A stretch of 64,000 bases of DNA, taken from JAGQZY01 sp964588335 (GTDB lineage Bacteria; Bdellovibrionota; Bdellovibrionia; Bdellovibrionales; JAGQZY01). The stretch covers positions 1-64,000 of the forward strand of contig CAZPOV010000013.1 in the NCBI GenBank assembly GCA_964588335.1, in the 5' to 3' direction. The notes under the pieces were generated by a model. That model worked only from the letters and a program-made list of their open reading frames with translations, was not told the origin of the DNA and did not search any database. The position numbers and the translations under genes were made by a program. Shown piece by piece: positions 8,168-15,972 of this stretch (positions are counted from its first letter, which is position 1; the number at the start of each line of letters is the position of its first letter).

Positions 8168-8398
8168 ATGAGCCGAAAGAAGCTTGCTTTTAAAATTGTT
8201 ATCGCCTTGGTTCTGAGTTTTGGGTTCTGGTCCTACTTTAAAATGCGCCTCGAAAGAATCAGTGCGATTGGCGAAACCCAGCGCTACCAAAAAAATCAAA
8301 AAACTGTCACTCAACAAAGGCAGCAAGCCCAAGAAAAAATGGGATATTCAAAATCACAAAAAAGACAGCCTAGCCAGTCTCAACCGAAAAGACTTTAA
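8168..8398 (+). CDS. Small single-pass membrane protein, Gln/Lys-rich
   Basis: This 76-residue protein is not recognised. It has one transmembrane segment (about residues 8-24), then a basic, Gln-rich, helix-prone tail (KNQKTVTQQRQQAQEK) with no Cys. I chose the ATG at 8168 over the TTG directly before it. It begins 12 bp after the PilZ gene on the same strand and is probably co-transcribed, possibly as a membrane partner of the PilZ protein. That role is inference from position only. Confidence 0.65.
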   Translation: MSRKKLAFKIVIALVLSFGFWSYFKMRLERISAIGETQRYQKNQKTVTQQRQQAQEKMGYSKSQKRQPSQSQPKRL

Positions 8399-8417
8399 TG
8401 TTTGAAAAAACACACAA

Positions 8418-8990
8418 TCACAAACGAACCGTCTGACATTTGAATTTGAAAAAAGATTTACATAAAGACTGACCACGCCACAGGCCACACTGACAGCTCG
8501 ATCGCTTCAACTGACCTATTTTTAAATCCAGATCAGGACCGTACTTCCAAACTCCGGTGCGGGCCCAGTGATTTTTAAGATTTTGACAGTAGACCTCAGC
8601 CTGTCTTCTAACTGGTTCATCATTGCGATCAAGACACTGCAAAGGGGCCTCTGATATATTGGTGAAACAGTATCGTCCCTGTTCAATTTGCCCCACTAAA
8701 GACCCATTCATCCCCGCCGGACAGTTAGAGATCGTGTTTGGGGGAAAAGAAGGAGCTTTCGGGAGATTTTGTTTCAAGGGTCTTGGTTGGGGCTGAGGGA
8801 CTGGCTGACTCATTTTGTTCCGAGAAGTCTTCGCATCCTTACTTTCTAACCGAGCCCTCTCGTTCGATGCGGTTTCAAGCTTCTGGGACGGAGAGCCCTG
8901 TGCTGCCATGTTTTCTTTTTGTACCGGTTCAGAGGTCTGACAGGAGGTGATTAAAACAAAAATACAAAGGATGATGGCTATTGGCTTCAT
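8418..8990 (-). CDS. Putative lipoprotein with Cys-rich C-terminal domain
   Basis: This 190-residue protein is not recognised. The ATG at 8990 gives a clean lipoprotein signal peptide (ILCIFVLITSC, Cys 17, Gln at +2); the longer ORF puts 24 unrelated residues before it. A Gln/Pro-rich linker (about 20-80, with PQPQPRP) leads to a compact C-terminal domain with about eight cysteines (90-190), including SNCPAGMNGSLVGQ, RYCFTN and SSCQCGLWRGQSLC. This looks like a disulfide-stabilised extracellular module. It is probably an outer-membrane lipoprotein. Confidence 0.75.
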   Translation of the reverse strand: MKPIAIILCIFVLITSCQTSEPVQKENMAAQGSPSQKLETASNERARLESKDAKTSRNKMSQPVPQPQPRPLKQNLPKAPSFPPNTISNCPAGMNGSLVGQIEQGRYCFTNISEAPLQCLDRNDEPVRRQAEVYCQNLKNHWARTGVWKYGPDLDLKIGQLKRSSCQCGLWRGQSLCKSFFKFKCQTVRL

Positions 8991-9145
8991 AGAACAACTT
9001 TCATAAGGGAACTCTTCTATTTTAGCAAAAATCGTCGACAGACTTCCAGTCCCCACATTCAAGAAAGGACTTTTGTCTGCTCATCAGAGTCACACAAATT
9101 TCACCCTTGCGGATCCCGTGCCTGCGATCCATCGAGTAAGATGGC

Positions 9146-10135
9146 CTAAGGTTTTGGATAGGTCTGATTGATTCTTGTAATATCCTCATCACTTAACAGG
9201 TTCTCTGTCCGAGGAATAATGTCGCCATCACTGGTTAAAAGAGCCGGCTCCCCCGGGTGCATGCTAAAAGTCTCCGAAGGATAGAGCATGATCGATTGGT
9301 AATCAAAGGGGCGCCCCGAAACCCCCATGTAATCGTTAGGTAATTTTTTAAATTGTGGCTTGTTTACGTCGTCGATGTTTTCCCAAATAATTTGCAAATA
9401 CTGGTCGCGGTCGCCTCGATTCTGTTCATGAAAAAATCCTATGGTGTGCATCCACTCGTGAAGAATTTCTTTTACACCACATTCCGGAACCAGAAAAATC
9501 TCTTGCTGCCCCCCTACACGTCCAGCATAGGAGTAGCAGTCGGCTTCACCACGGGTCACGAGAACGTAATCTTTTTCTTGTTCTCGGGGTGTGATTGTTA
9601 AGTTGGTAAAAGTATTCAGATACTCAACAGCATCGATAACCTTGTCGTGCTGAACCACACTTTCATCAATAATAAAGGGAATCTTTCCTCCCGGCCATTT
9701 ACGAGACGGCCCCACTTTTATAACTTTGTTTTTCAGTAGCTTCGGAAGATCAGAAACATCCCCCACTAAAACATCACCATGATAGACAAGGTGCTTCCCC
9801 ACCCGATTCACTTGCTCGATAAAGCGATGGCCTTGGGCATCAAAGGCCGCAAAAGAATCATCCAGGTTTGGATATTTCACCTGTTGATTTTGTTTTTTCG
9901 GAGGTTGCACCAACTTCACATTGTCTGGCTTTGACGGCCTTGGCTCCTGTTCGCTTTTCGCCACTGTCGGCGCGTCTTGTTCCTCGTCTTGAGGTTTAGA
10001 ATCAAAGTCGAAATGGTTCTCGTTTTGGGGCTCAGCCTCGTCTTGGACCGACGAGTTTTCTTTAGCGGGCCAAAACCAGAAGAAGGCAACCACAATCAAA
10101 GCGACAATCAAAATATCTCGGGAACGAATTTCCAT
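9146..10135 (-). CDS. Astacin-family (M12A) zinc metallopeptidase, membrane anchored
   Basis: The 329-residue protein has one hydrophobic anchor (about residues 7-23), then an acidic, Pro/Glu-rich stalk (25-90). The astacin catalytic domain fills the C-terminal half. The zinc motif HEWMHTIGFFHEQNRGDRD fits HExxHxxGxxHExxRxDRD, and the Met-turn appears as SIMLYPSETFS. Cysteines CYSYAGR and PECGVKE match the family disulfide pair. Astacins are common in animals and scattered in bacteria. Here the domain should face the periplasm or outside and cut protein substrates. I chose the ATG at 10135 over the upstream TTG. Confidence 0.93.
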   Translation of the reverse strand: MEIRSRDILIVALIVVAFFWFWPAKENSSVQDEAEPQNENHFDFDSKPQDEEQDAPTVAKSEQEPRPSKPDNVKLVQPPKKQNQQVKYPNLDDSFAAFDAQGHRFIEQVNRVGKHLVYHGDVLVGDVSDLPKLLKNKVIKVGPSRKWPGGKIPFIIDESVVQHDKVIDAVEYLNTFTNLTITPREQEKDYVLVTRGEADCYSYAGRVGGQQEIFLVPECGVKEILHEWMHTIGFFHEQNRGDRDQYLQIIWENIDDVNKPQFKKLPNDYMGVSGRPFDYQSIMLYPSETFSMHPGEPALLTSDGDIIPRTENLLSDEDITRINQTYPKP

Positions 10136-10281
10136 GGACTTTAACTTAGCGGATGACCTAATAAGACACAAGATTCTTAGACCTGGGCGGTCGTGTTAAA
10201 GAATTAGAATCTTTTGTGAATAAAATGGCCACTTTCTCATTTTGGTACAAAGCTTTGGTCCAGTTCGTCCGATAGACGTTC

Positions 10282-10677
10282 ATGAAGAGGGATTGCTTTA
10301 ATGTGCGTGTGTGCATCTCTTTAGTTTTATTATTGCTCTGCGGATGTGGCCTTGAACAAGAGGTAGCAACGGATGTGATCCCTAGTGGTGGAGACGCCAG
10401 CCTAGAGGATGCTGTCTTCATCCGCAAAATCTCTGAGAACGACAAGGGTGTTCGAACCCAGTGCCGACTCAATCCGATTTTAATTTCCGACACAGACGAC
10501 ATCGTGGTTTTTATTGAATTTGAAGGCGAAGAGATTCAAAGAAGTCGTTTTATAAATTCTAAAGCTCCAATCAATTTCGCGTTTTTCAACCCCGACGCTG
10601 CTGGAAACTTGATTTGTGTTATCCAGTACGCCAATGCGGAATTCGAAAGTGCCCCTTTATGGATTGAACCTCGGTAG
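10282..10677 (+). CDS. Small putative lipoprotein
   Basis: This 131-residue protein is not recognised. A signal peptide ends LLLLCGCG, giving two possible lipidation cysteines (20 or 22). The mature part is mostly beta-prone, with two further Cys (TQCRLN and NLICVIQ), consistent with one disulfide in a small immunoglobulin-like sandwich. It converges on the SDR gene with a 6 bp gap. Confidence 0.7.
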   Translation: MKRDCFNVRVCISLVLLLLCGCGLEQEVATDVIPSGGDASLEDAVFIRKISENDKGVRTQCRLNPILISDTDDIVVFIEFEGEEIQRSRFINSKAPINFAFFNPDAAGNLICVIQYANAEFESAPLWIEPR

Positions 10678-10683
10678 CCGGCA

Positions 10684-11562
10684 TCACTCTTCTCCCCATC
10701 GAATCACCTTAGGAAGACTGTAGTATAAAATTCTGTGGTAAATACCACGGGGTAAAATACGTCTTAATAGACCAAAGACATGGGAGTCCCAGGTCGCAGC
10801 CACCCGCAATGGGGGATTTTTTTTCATAATTACTTTGTAGACTTTTTTTGCCACTTGCTCAGGTGTGGCCGGTGACCACTTCATCAGTCGCGCAATAAAA
10901 GGGGCCATTGAATTGTAGTGATGAAAATAGGGTGAGTTTTTGTCGGTGATTGCTTTGTGACACTCTCTGGAGTCTTTGACATTTAAATAAGACTCCGAAT
11001 GGATAAACCCGGGCTGCAAAAGTGTGACTCGAATCTTCCAAGGCCGCACCTCGTACCAAAGGGATTCCGAGGCGGCTTCTAACGCAAACTTAGAGGCGCT
11101 GTAAACCGACATTGTCGGCATCGCCATCATTCCGGCCACCGACGAAATATTGATAATATGGCCTCGACGTTTCGCTCTCATACTTGGCAAGATGTGTTTT
11201 ATCAAAGCCATGGGGGCTCGAAAGTTGGTATCCATTTGCTGAAATCGCTCGCCTTCACCGACGTGCTCAACCACAGCACGCAACATATAGCCGGCGTTAT
11301 TGACCAGAACGTCGACGCCTCCCAGTTTTTGGTTCACCTCTCTGAGCACTCGATCACGATCGGTTTTTTTTAAAACATCCAATGGACGAATCCAAAAATT
11401 ATCATTTTCAACAAGTCCCATCTTTGCGAATCGTTCAATGGAAGACTGCCGACAGGTGGCAACCACCACGAACCTATCTTTTTTTAAAAGCAGATGCGTA
11501 ATCGCCAGTCCCAGTCCAGTGCTGGCTCCGGTTATTAAAACAACTCGTCTTTTTAGGGTCAT
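10684..11562 (-). CDS. Short-chain dehydrogenase/reductase (classical SDR)
   Basis: The 292-residue protein has the Rossmann motif TGASTGLG (residues 11-18), NNAG, catalytic Ser in NISSVAG and YSASK (Tyr/Lys). A C-terminal extension rich in hydrophobic and basic residues (GLLRRILPRGIYHRILYYSLP) resembles SDRs that act on lipid-like substrates near membranes. The substrate cannot be read from sequence. The first start of the ORF is TTG; I prefer the ATG at 11562 because TTTGAGG lies 6 bp before it. No neighbour suggests a pathway. Confidence 0.92.
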   Translation of the reverse strand: MTLKRRVVLITGASTGLGLAITHLLLKKDRFVVVATCRQSSIERFAKMGLVENDNFWIRPLDVLKKTDRDRVLREVNQKLGGVDVLVNNAGYMLRAVVEHVGEGERFQQMDTNFRAPMALIKHILPSMRAKRRGHIINISSVAGMMAMPTMSVYSASKFALEAASESLWYEVRPWKIRVTLLQPGFIHSESYLNVKDSRECHKAITDKNSPYFHHYNSMAPFIARLMKWSPATPEQVAKKVYKVIMKKNPPLRVAATWDSHVFGLLRRILPRGIYHRILYYSLPKVIRWGEE

Positions 11563-11668
11563 TACCATCCTCAAAGACCAGAATCACAATTTCTGGTCAC
11601 CCGCCTCAATATAGCAGTAAGAATGAAGGCCGCAAACAACAATTCAAACCGACTTTCTTCGACCGAAA

Positions 11669-12034
11669 CTATCCGTCGTTGCAGGCCTTGTCTTTTGTCT
11701 TTTGCTTGCTTCCACCTTGAAAGGTCGTACAAACATTTTCGACGCAGGCATAGGTTTGCCCCCACCCCATGCACCCATCAAAACAGTCTTGAAAAGTGTC
11801 TTTGCGTTGGGCCAGCCACTCTTTGTTAACAGCACCGAACATACAGGTGGGTTGGCAATCGGTATCTGACTGACAACTGCGGTCTAAGGTTTTGCGCATT
11901 TGACTGCGGTATGTCTCGTAATCGTTTTCTGGATTCTCAGGCACCGCTTTTTTTTGGGTCGTGGCTGGTTTTTCGCTCATAGCCATTAAAATGGAACTCA
12001 TTGCTATTAAAATCATCAATAATATCGCTCGCAT
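11669..12034 (-). CDS. Small Cys-rich exported protein
   Basis: This 121-residue protein is not recognised. An N-terminal hydrophobic segment (1-20) acts as a signal peptide or anchor. The mature part carries eight Cys: SCQSDTDCQPTC, DCFDGC, ACVENVC and a final ACNDG. The CxxxxDC start and even number suggest a disulfide-knotted extracellular module resembling animal-type Cys-rich domains. A good AAGGAG ribosome site lies upstream of the ATG. The neighbouring genes offer no functional clue. Confidence 0.72.
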   Translation of the reverse strand: MRAILLMILIAMSSILMAMSEKPATTQKKAVPENPENDYETYRSQMRKTLDRSCQSDTDCQPTCMFGAVNKEWLAQRKDTFQDCFDGCMGWGQTYACVENVCTTFQGGSKQKTKDKACNDG

Positions 12035-12096
12035 AGATCTTTCTCCTTAGTGGTTTTGCTGCCATAACGCTTGAGCTAAGAATTTATTAGGAAAAA

Positions 12097-12588
12097 TCAA
12101 TGCAATTGGGTCGGATCCACTTCTTTTTTTACAAGCTCATCTTCCGTGGCTTCGCGCACCCGTAGGATTTTAATATCAAACCGCAGCCCCAGGCCGGCCA
12201 AGGGATGATTGCCGTCGATCAAAACTTTATCGTCTTTCATTTCTTTCACAATCACCGAAATAACTTGCCCATTGGGTCCTTGGGTTTGAAACTTCATTCC
12301 CAATTCAAGGTCCTTGTCTTGAGGGAAATTTGACTTGGGAACCCATGTTTGCAAATCGGGCTGATGCAGTCCAAAGGCGTCTCGGGCGTGCAGATTCACC
12401 TCGGTTTGAAAACCGTAGGCTTGGCCTTTCAATTTCTCTTCAACTTTTGGCAATAGAACCCCCTGCCCAAATAGAAATTCTAAAGGATCGTCCACACTTC
12501 TCTCTTCGATAAGGATCGGTTGCTGATTCTCGCCAAGAGAAAAAAGTTGATACGAAATTGTTACGACTTTGTCCTTACCTACAACCAT
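12097..12588 (-). CDS. FKBP-type peptidyl-prolyl isomerase, SlyD-like
   Basis: The 163-residue protein matches the SlyD/FkpB group. An FKBP half (VTISYQLFSLGE, DDPLEFLFGQGVLLPKVEEKLKG) is interrupted by an insert-in-flap domain (about 68-125). The conserved KVLIDGNHPLAGLGLRFDIK closes the FKBP fold. These enzymes speed proline isomerisation and act as chaperones. There is no signal peptide, so it is cytoplasmic. The His/Cys-rich metal tail of E. coli SlyD is absent. Two in-frame ATG codons lie 6 bp apart; I prefer the second because AAAAAGG then has normal spacing. Confidence 0.93.
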   Translation of the reverse strand: MVVGKDKVVTISYQLFSLGENQQPILIEERSVDDPLEFLFGQGVLLPKVEEKLKGQAYGFQTEVNLHARDAFGLHQPDLQTWVPKSNFPQDKDLELGMKFQTQGPNGQVISVIVKEMKDDKVLIDGNHPLAGLGLRFDIKILRVREATEDELVKKEVDPTQLH

Positions 12589-12691
12589 GGCCATCCTTTT
12601 TTCAAACCTACCAAATTATCCATTAAAAAAACAGAGTGATTTTCACAACCCCATGCAACTCTGCCGAGTCTGTATTTTGATACCCTTCAGC

Positions 12692-13324
12692 CTAATCGGG
12701 GTTCTTACTCTGCGTCTGCTTTAAAAGCTGCAAATACTTTTTCCGTTCAAGATAGGTTCCACCGAACTTCTCTAGTAGTGGCGTCACCATCTGAATATCC
12801 ATCCACTCATGGCCCTGGCTTGCAAGTTTCTTTGCCATGTGAACAAGGCTGACTTTAGAGGCTTCCGATTTTTTATGAAACATACTCTCACCACTGAAAA
12901 CGCCACGAATCAACACGCCATAAATTCCACCAACCAATTCGCCCTCCAGCCAAGCTTCAACACTTAAGGCCTTTCCCTGCTTATGCAATTGCACGTAGGA
13001 TTGAATCATTTCTGGAGTGATCCATGATCCCCCTTCTCCATTGCGTGGCACTTTGGCACAGTTTTCAATAACTTTTTGAAAGGCTTTATTGAATGTCATC
13101 TCGAAGACTTGCTGGCGAATTTTTCGTTGCGTGGATCTTGGTATTTTCAAATCTTTAAAAATCAAAACTCCCCGTTGTGGCGGCGAAAACCAAAGCAGAG
13201 GATAGTTTTTATGGGGCCAAGGAAAGATACCTTTGCTGTAAGCCTCTTCAAGAGTTGTGACATTCAAATCACCACCCATGGCGACGATTCCGTCGGGATT
13301 GGCTGTTTCCGGATCAGGAAACAT
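12692..13324 (-). CDS. aat: Leucyl/phenylalanyl-tRNA--protein transferase
   Basis: This is Aat: MFPDPETANPDGIVAMGGDL, YSKGIFPWP, PLLWFSPPQRG, GSWITPEMIQSYVQLH, EAWLEGELVGGIYGV, FSGESMFHKKSEASK and WMDIQMVTPLLEKFGG are all family blocks. It transfers Leu or Phe from tRNA to proteins starting with Lys or Arg, marking them for ClpS/ClpAP (N-end rule). I chose the ATG at 13324 (210 residues) because GGAG lies 7 bp upstream; a start at 13363 would add 13 residues. It overlaps the end of recQ by 11 bp and is the last gene of the permease-recQ-aat run. Confidence 0.95.
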   Translation of the reverse strand: MFPDPETANPDGIVAMGGDLNVTTLEEAYSKGIFPWPHKNYPLLWFSPPQRGVLIFKDLKIPRSTQRKIRQQVFEMTFNKAFQKVIENCAKVPRNGEGGSWITPEMIQSYVQLHKQGKALSVEAWLEGELVGGIYGVLIRGVFSGESMFHKKSEASKVSLVHMAKKLASQGHEWMDIQMVTPLLEKFGGTYLERKKYLQLLKQTQSKNPD

Positions 13325-14708
13325 CAAAGTACTCCAAGACTCTGGCTTTGATGTCGACGTCATCGCGAGTCAATTCCACCATTTCTAAAAGCTTTTGCTG
13401 TTGGGTTTTTAAAAAAGTCTCATGACTTTCTTGGTTAAGAAGATGATCCGGGATCTGATCAACCAGCTGCCACTCACGATAATTGTGGAAGTTCTCAAGA
13501 ACGCCCCAACGGTCGAACAGCTTGACCACGGTTTCGACCCGAAAATCGCGTTTGTGGTAAAACAGCATTTGCTCCCTCAAAAAATCATAACCTTGGGCTC
13601 GAACCCTATCGATGTTGTCTTCGATCAAGCGATAAACCTGCCGGATAAATGATGGATCCGGATTCGCCCATTTTATAAAATCCATTTGAATGGAAATATC
13701 ATCGGGGTCGTAAAGCAGAACACCGCGCGCGGGCAAACCGTCACGCCCGGCTCGGCCCACCTCTTGGTAATAAGCCTCGATACTTCCCGGTAGCTCCGCA
13801 TGTACTACCATTCGCACATTGGATTTGTTGACCCCCAATCCAAAAGCCGGGGTCGCTAAGATCAACGGATCCGGCAATTTCTGAAACAACTTTTGGTTGC
13901 GTTTGCGAGAATCATTGCGCAATTGTCCGTGATAAATAAGATGATCAATATTCAGTTTGTCGAGTTCTTCGGAGAATTTTTTTAAAGTATCGACCAAAGA
14001 AAAATAAATAATTTTTGCACCGGGAGTTTGATGGTGAAAAAAAATAAAGGCGCGCACCTTGTCCTCAAGCCCCACCATTTCTTTGACTTCCATTTCTAAA
14101 TTAGGACGATCAAAGCCAGTATTAAAAACCTCCGTCCCCACAGACAGACCCAGTTTATCAAGAATATCAATTTGAACTTTGCGAGTGGCAGTGGCCGTCA
14201 ATGCCATGACCGGCGGATTTCCCAAAGCTTCACGAATTTCTTCCATTCGCGTGTAGTCAGGCCGAAAATCGTGTCCCCATTCCGAAATACAATGGGCTTC
14301 ATCAACGGCCATCAATGATATTTTTAAAGTTTTAAGAATATCGAGAAACTCCGACTTGCGAAAGCGTTCTGGTGTCACGTAAACCAACTTCAAGCGACCC
14401 GCTGCCAAGTCGGCATAGGCTTTTTCCCGTTGGGTTTTTGTCAGCGATGAATTGATATAGATGGCGTTCAATCCGTGTTTGCGAGCATCGTCGACTTGAT
14501 CTTTCATCAGAGCGATCAACGGTGAGATCACCATAACCACGCCATCAACCAGCAATGAGGGCACTTGATAACAAAGACTTTTGCCTGATCCCGTAGGCAT
14601 CAAGACCAAGGCGTTGTCGCCGGCCAATGCTTTTTTTATCACCTCTTCTTGCAAAGGGCGAAAGGCCTCATAGCCCCAGTGTTTTTTTAAAACATCTTGG
14701 GGAGTCAC
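13314..14708 (-). CDS. recQ: RecQ-family ATP-dependent DNA helicase, short form
   Basis: The 464-residue protein has Walker A PTGSGKS (38-44), DEAH box (136-139), the RecQ aromatic-rich loop SEWGHDFRPDY directly after it, and motif VI QEVGRAGRDG. It unwinds DNA 3'-5' in recombination and fork repair. Compared with E. coli RecQ (about 609 residues) it lacks the HRDC domain, and its RQC region shows no zinc-binding cysteines. The start is GTG; the TAG of the permease gene overlaps it by one base (TAGTG). It is an intact gene, not a truncation: the C-terminus is followed at once by aat. Confidence 0.95.
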   Translation of the reverse strand: MTPQDVLKKHWGYEAFRPLQEEVIKKALAGDNALVLMPTGSGKSLCYQVPSLLVDGVVMVISPLIALMKDQVDDARKHGLNAIYINSSLTKTQREKAYADLAAGRLKLVYVTPERFRKSEFLDILKTLKISLMAVDEAHCISEWGHDFRPDYTRMEEIREALGNPPVMALTATATRKVQIDILDKLGLSVGTEVFNTGFDRPNLEMEVKEMVGLEDKVRAFIFFHHQTPGAKIIYFSLVDTLKKFSEELDKLNIDHLIYHGQLRNDSRKRNQKLFQKLPDPLILATPAFGLGVNKSNVRMVVHAELPGSIEAYYQEVGRAGRDGLPARGVLLYDPDDISIQMDFIKWANPDPSFIRQVYRLIEDNIDRVRAQGYDFLREQMLFYHKRDFRVETVVKLFDRWGVLENFHNYREWQLVDQIPDHLLNQESHETFLKTQQQKLLEMVELTRDDVDIKARVLEYFDVS

Positions 14709-15811
14709 TAAAAGCCCACCTTATTCATTAGAATACCGATGATGATAATCTGAGGCAGGGTTACTAAAGGTAAAAACAGAGCGATTTTCCAGCTTCGCGT
14801 GGTTTCTTTTAAAGCAAGAATCTCAGTGTAGTCGGTGGACACTCCCGCCATTAGGAAAGTGAAGGCATTGCCTGGAGCTTTGGCGGTCACCACCAGTTCT
14901 GAGGCCAACGGCGCCGAGCCTTCTGAACAAACTTCCAAAATTGTCGCCGACACCAAGGTCAGTAAAACTCCCACCGTATCCGGGCCAAAATAAGCTTGAA
15001 AATTATCTGGACTGATCAATTCCTTCACCGCGGCGGTTAGGACCACGCCAAAAAAGATCCAGCGCAAAATCATTTTTGATTCGTGCAGGCTCGATTTCAA
15101 CGCCAACCCCACCAGTTCAAAAAATCCTTTGTCTTTGGGAAAATCAAACCATGGCTCGTTCGTGCCCGATTGAAAGTTTTCATGGTTTGGATTTTTAGGT
15201 AGGACCTTCTTCTTTTCCAGTATTTCAAAGATAAATCCTGAAAAAATCGCTATCACACAAGAGAGACCGATAAAGATAAGGGTCAGTGGCAAACCAATCA
15301 AACTCCAAAGAATGAGAGTCATTGAAAAAGAGTTCCATGGTGAAGCGACCAGAAAGGCCACGACTTGGCCCAAGCTAGCACCCCGTTCGTAAAGCTTCAT
15401 ACCGACCAAAAGGATGCCGTGACTGCAAAGGTCCAATAGGACTCCCGCCAAGGTCGCCCGAGCGACTCCCGAGACGCCTCCACTTTGACCTAAAACCTGG
15501 TGAAATTTCGAGCGAGGAACAAAATCCAGGATCCCCACAAATCCGATGGCAAAAATCAAGCCCCAGGACATTTTGATCATCAATTCGGTGATGGTCTTTC
15601 CAAAGTTGACCAAGCCAACAAAATAAGGCCCCGGATTCTCGTAGGGCTGTGTTAAAATGCCCAGAACGAAACCACGAGCAAAATAGCCGAAAAAAGCTAA
15701 AAATATGCCGATAACGATCACGATCAGACTGCCCCACAACAGAAAATCAGGACGCCCCGATGGCGGGTGGCAGGCGTGTTCAGTATGGCTTTCCGATGAC
15801 TTATGCTGCAT
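14708..15811 (-). CDS. Permease of the DUF318/ArsP type
   Basis: The 367-residue protein has about eight membrane segments in two blocks separated by a charged loop (about 185-225). Both blocks carry the family signatures: DLCSHGILLVGMKLYERGASLGQVVAF with SPWNS in the first, and EVCSEGSAPLASE with FLMAGVSTDYTE in the second. Relatives export organoarsenicals or metals; the substrate here is not known. The N-terminus has a His/Cys patch (HTEHACHPP) that could sense or bind metal. It starts a three-gene operon with recQ and aat, which makes no obvious functional sense together. Confidence 0.85.
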   Translation of the reverse strand: MQHKSSESHTEHACHPPSGRPDFLLWGSLIVIVIGIFLAFFGYFARGFVLGILTQPYENPGPYFVGLVNFGKTITELMIKMSWGLIFAIGFVGILDFVPRSKFHQVLGQSGGVSGVARATLAGVLLDLCSHGILLVGMKLYERGASLGQVVAFLVASPWNSFSMTLILWSLIGLPLTLIFIGLSCVIAIFSGFIFEILEKKKVLPKNPNHENFQSGTNEPWFDFPKDKGFFELVGLALKSSLHESKMILRWIFFGVVLTAAVKELISPDNFQAYFGPDTVGVLLTLVSATILEVCSEGSAPLASELVVTAKAPGNAFTFLMAGVSTDYTEILALKETTRSWKIALFLPLVTLPQIIIIGILMNKVGF

Positions 15812-15925
15812 TGAACCATCATAATAGACGACTTCGCCAGATTCACCTCTATTTTTTTTGCACTGCTCGTCATCTCGTGATAGTAAACACCCTTAAAAAT
15901 TAACAATTTCAGCGACTTTCTAGCG

Positions 15926-15939
15926 GATGGGCGCCCATC
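15926..15939. promoter_or_regulatory. Perfect 14-bp palindrome in the fusA leader
   Basis: GATGGGCGCCCATC reads the same on both strands and ends 33 bp before the fusA ATG, between the divergent permease and fusA genes. It could be an operator or a short RNA hairpin in the leader. No known factor is recognised. Confidence 0.5.
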
Positions 15940-15972
15940 TCCTAGGTCCTAAACAAACAAGGAAAAGAAGCT

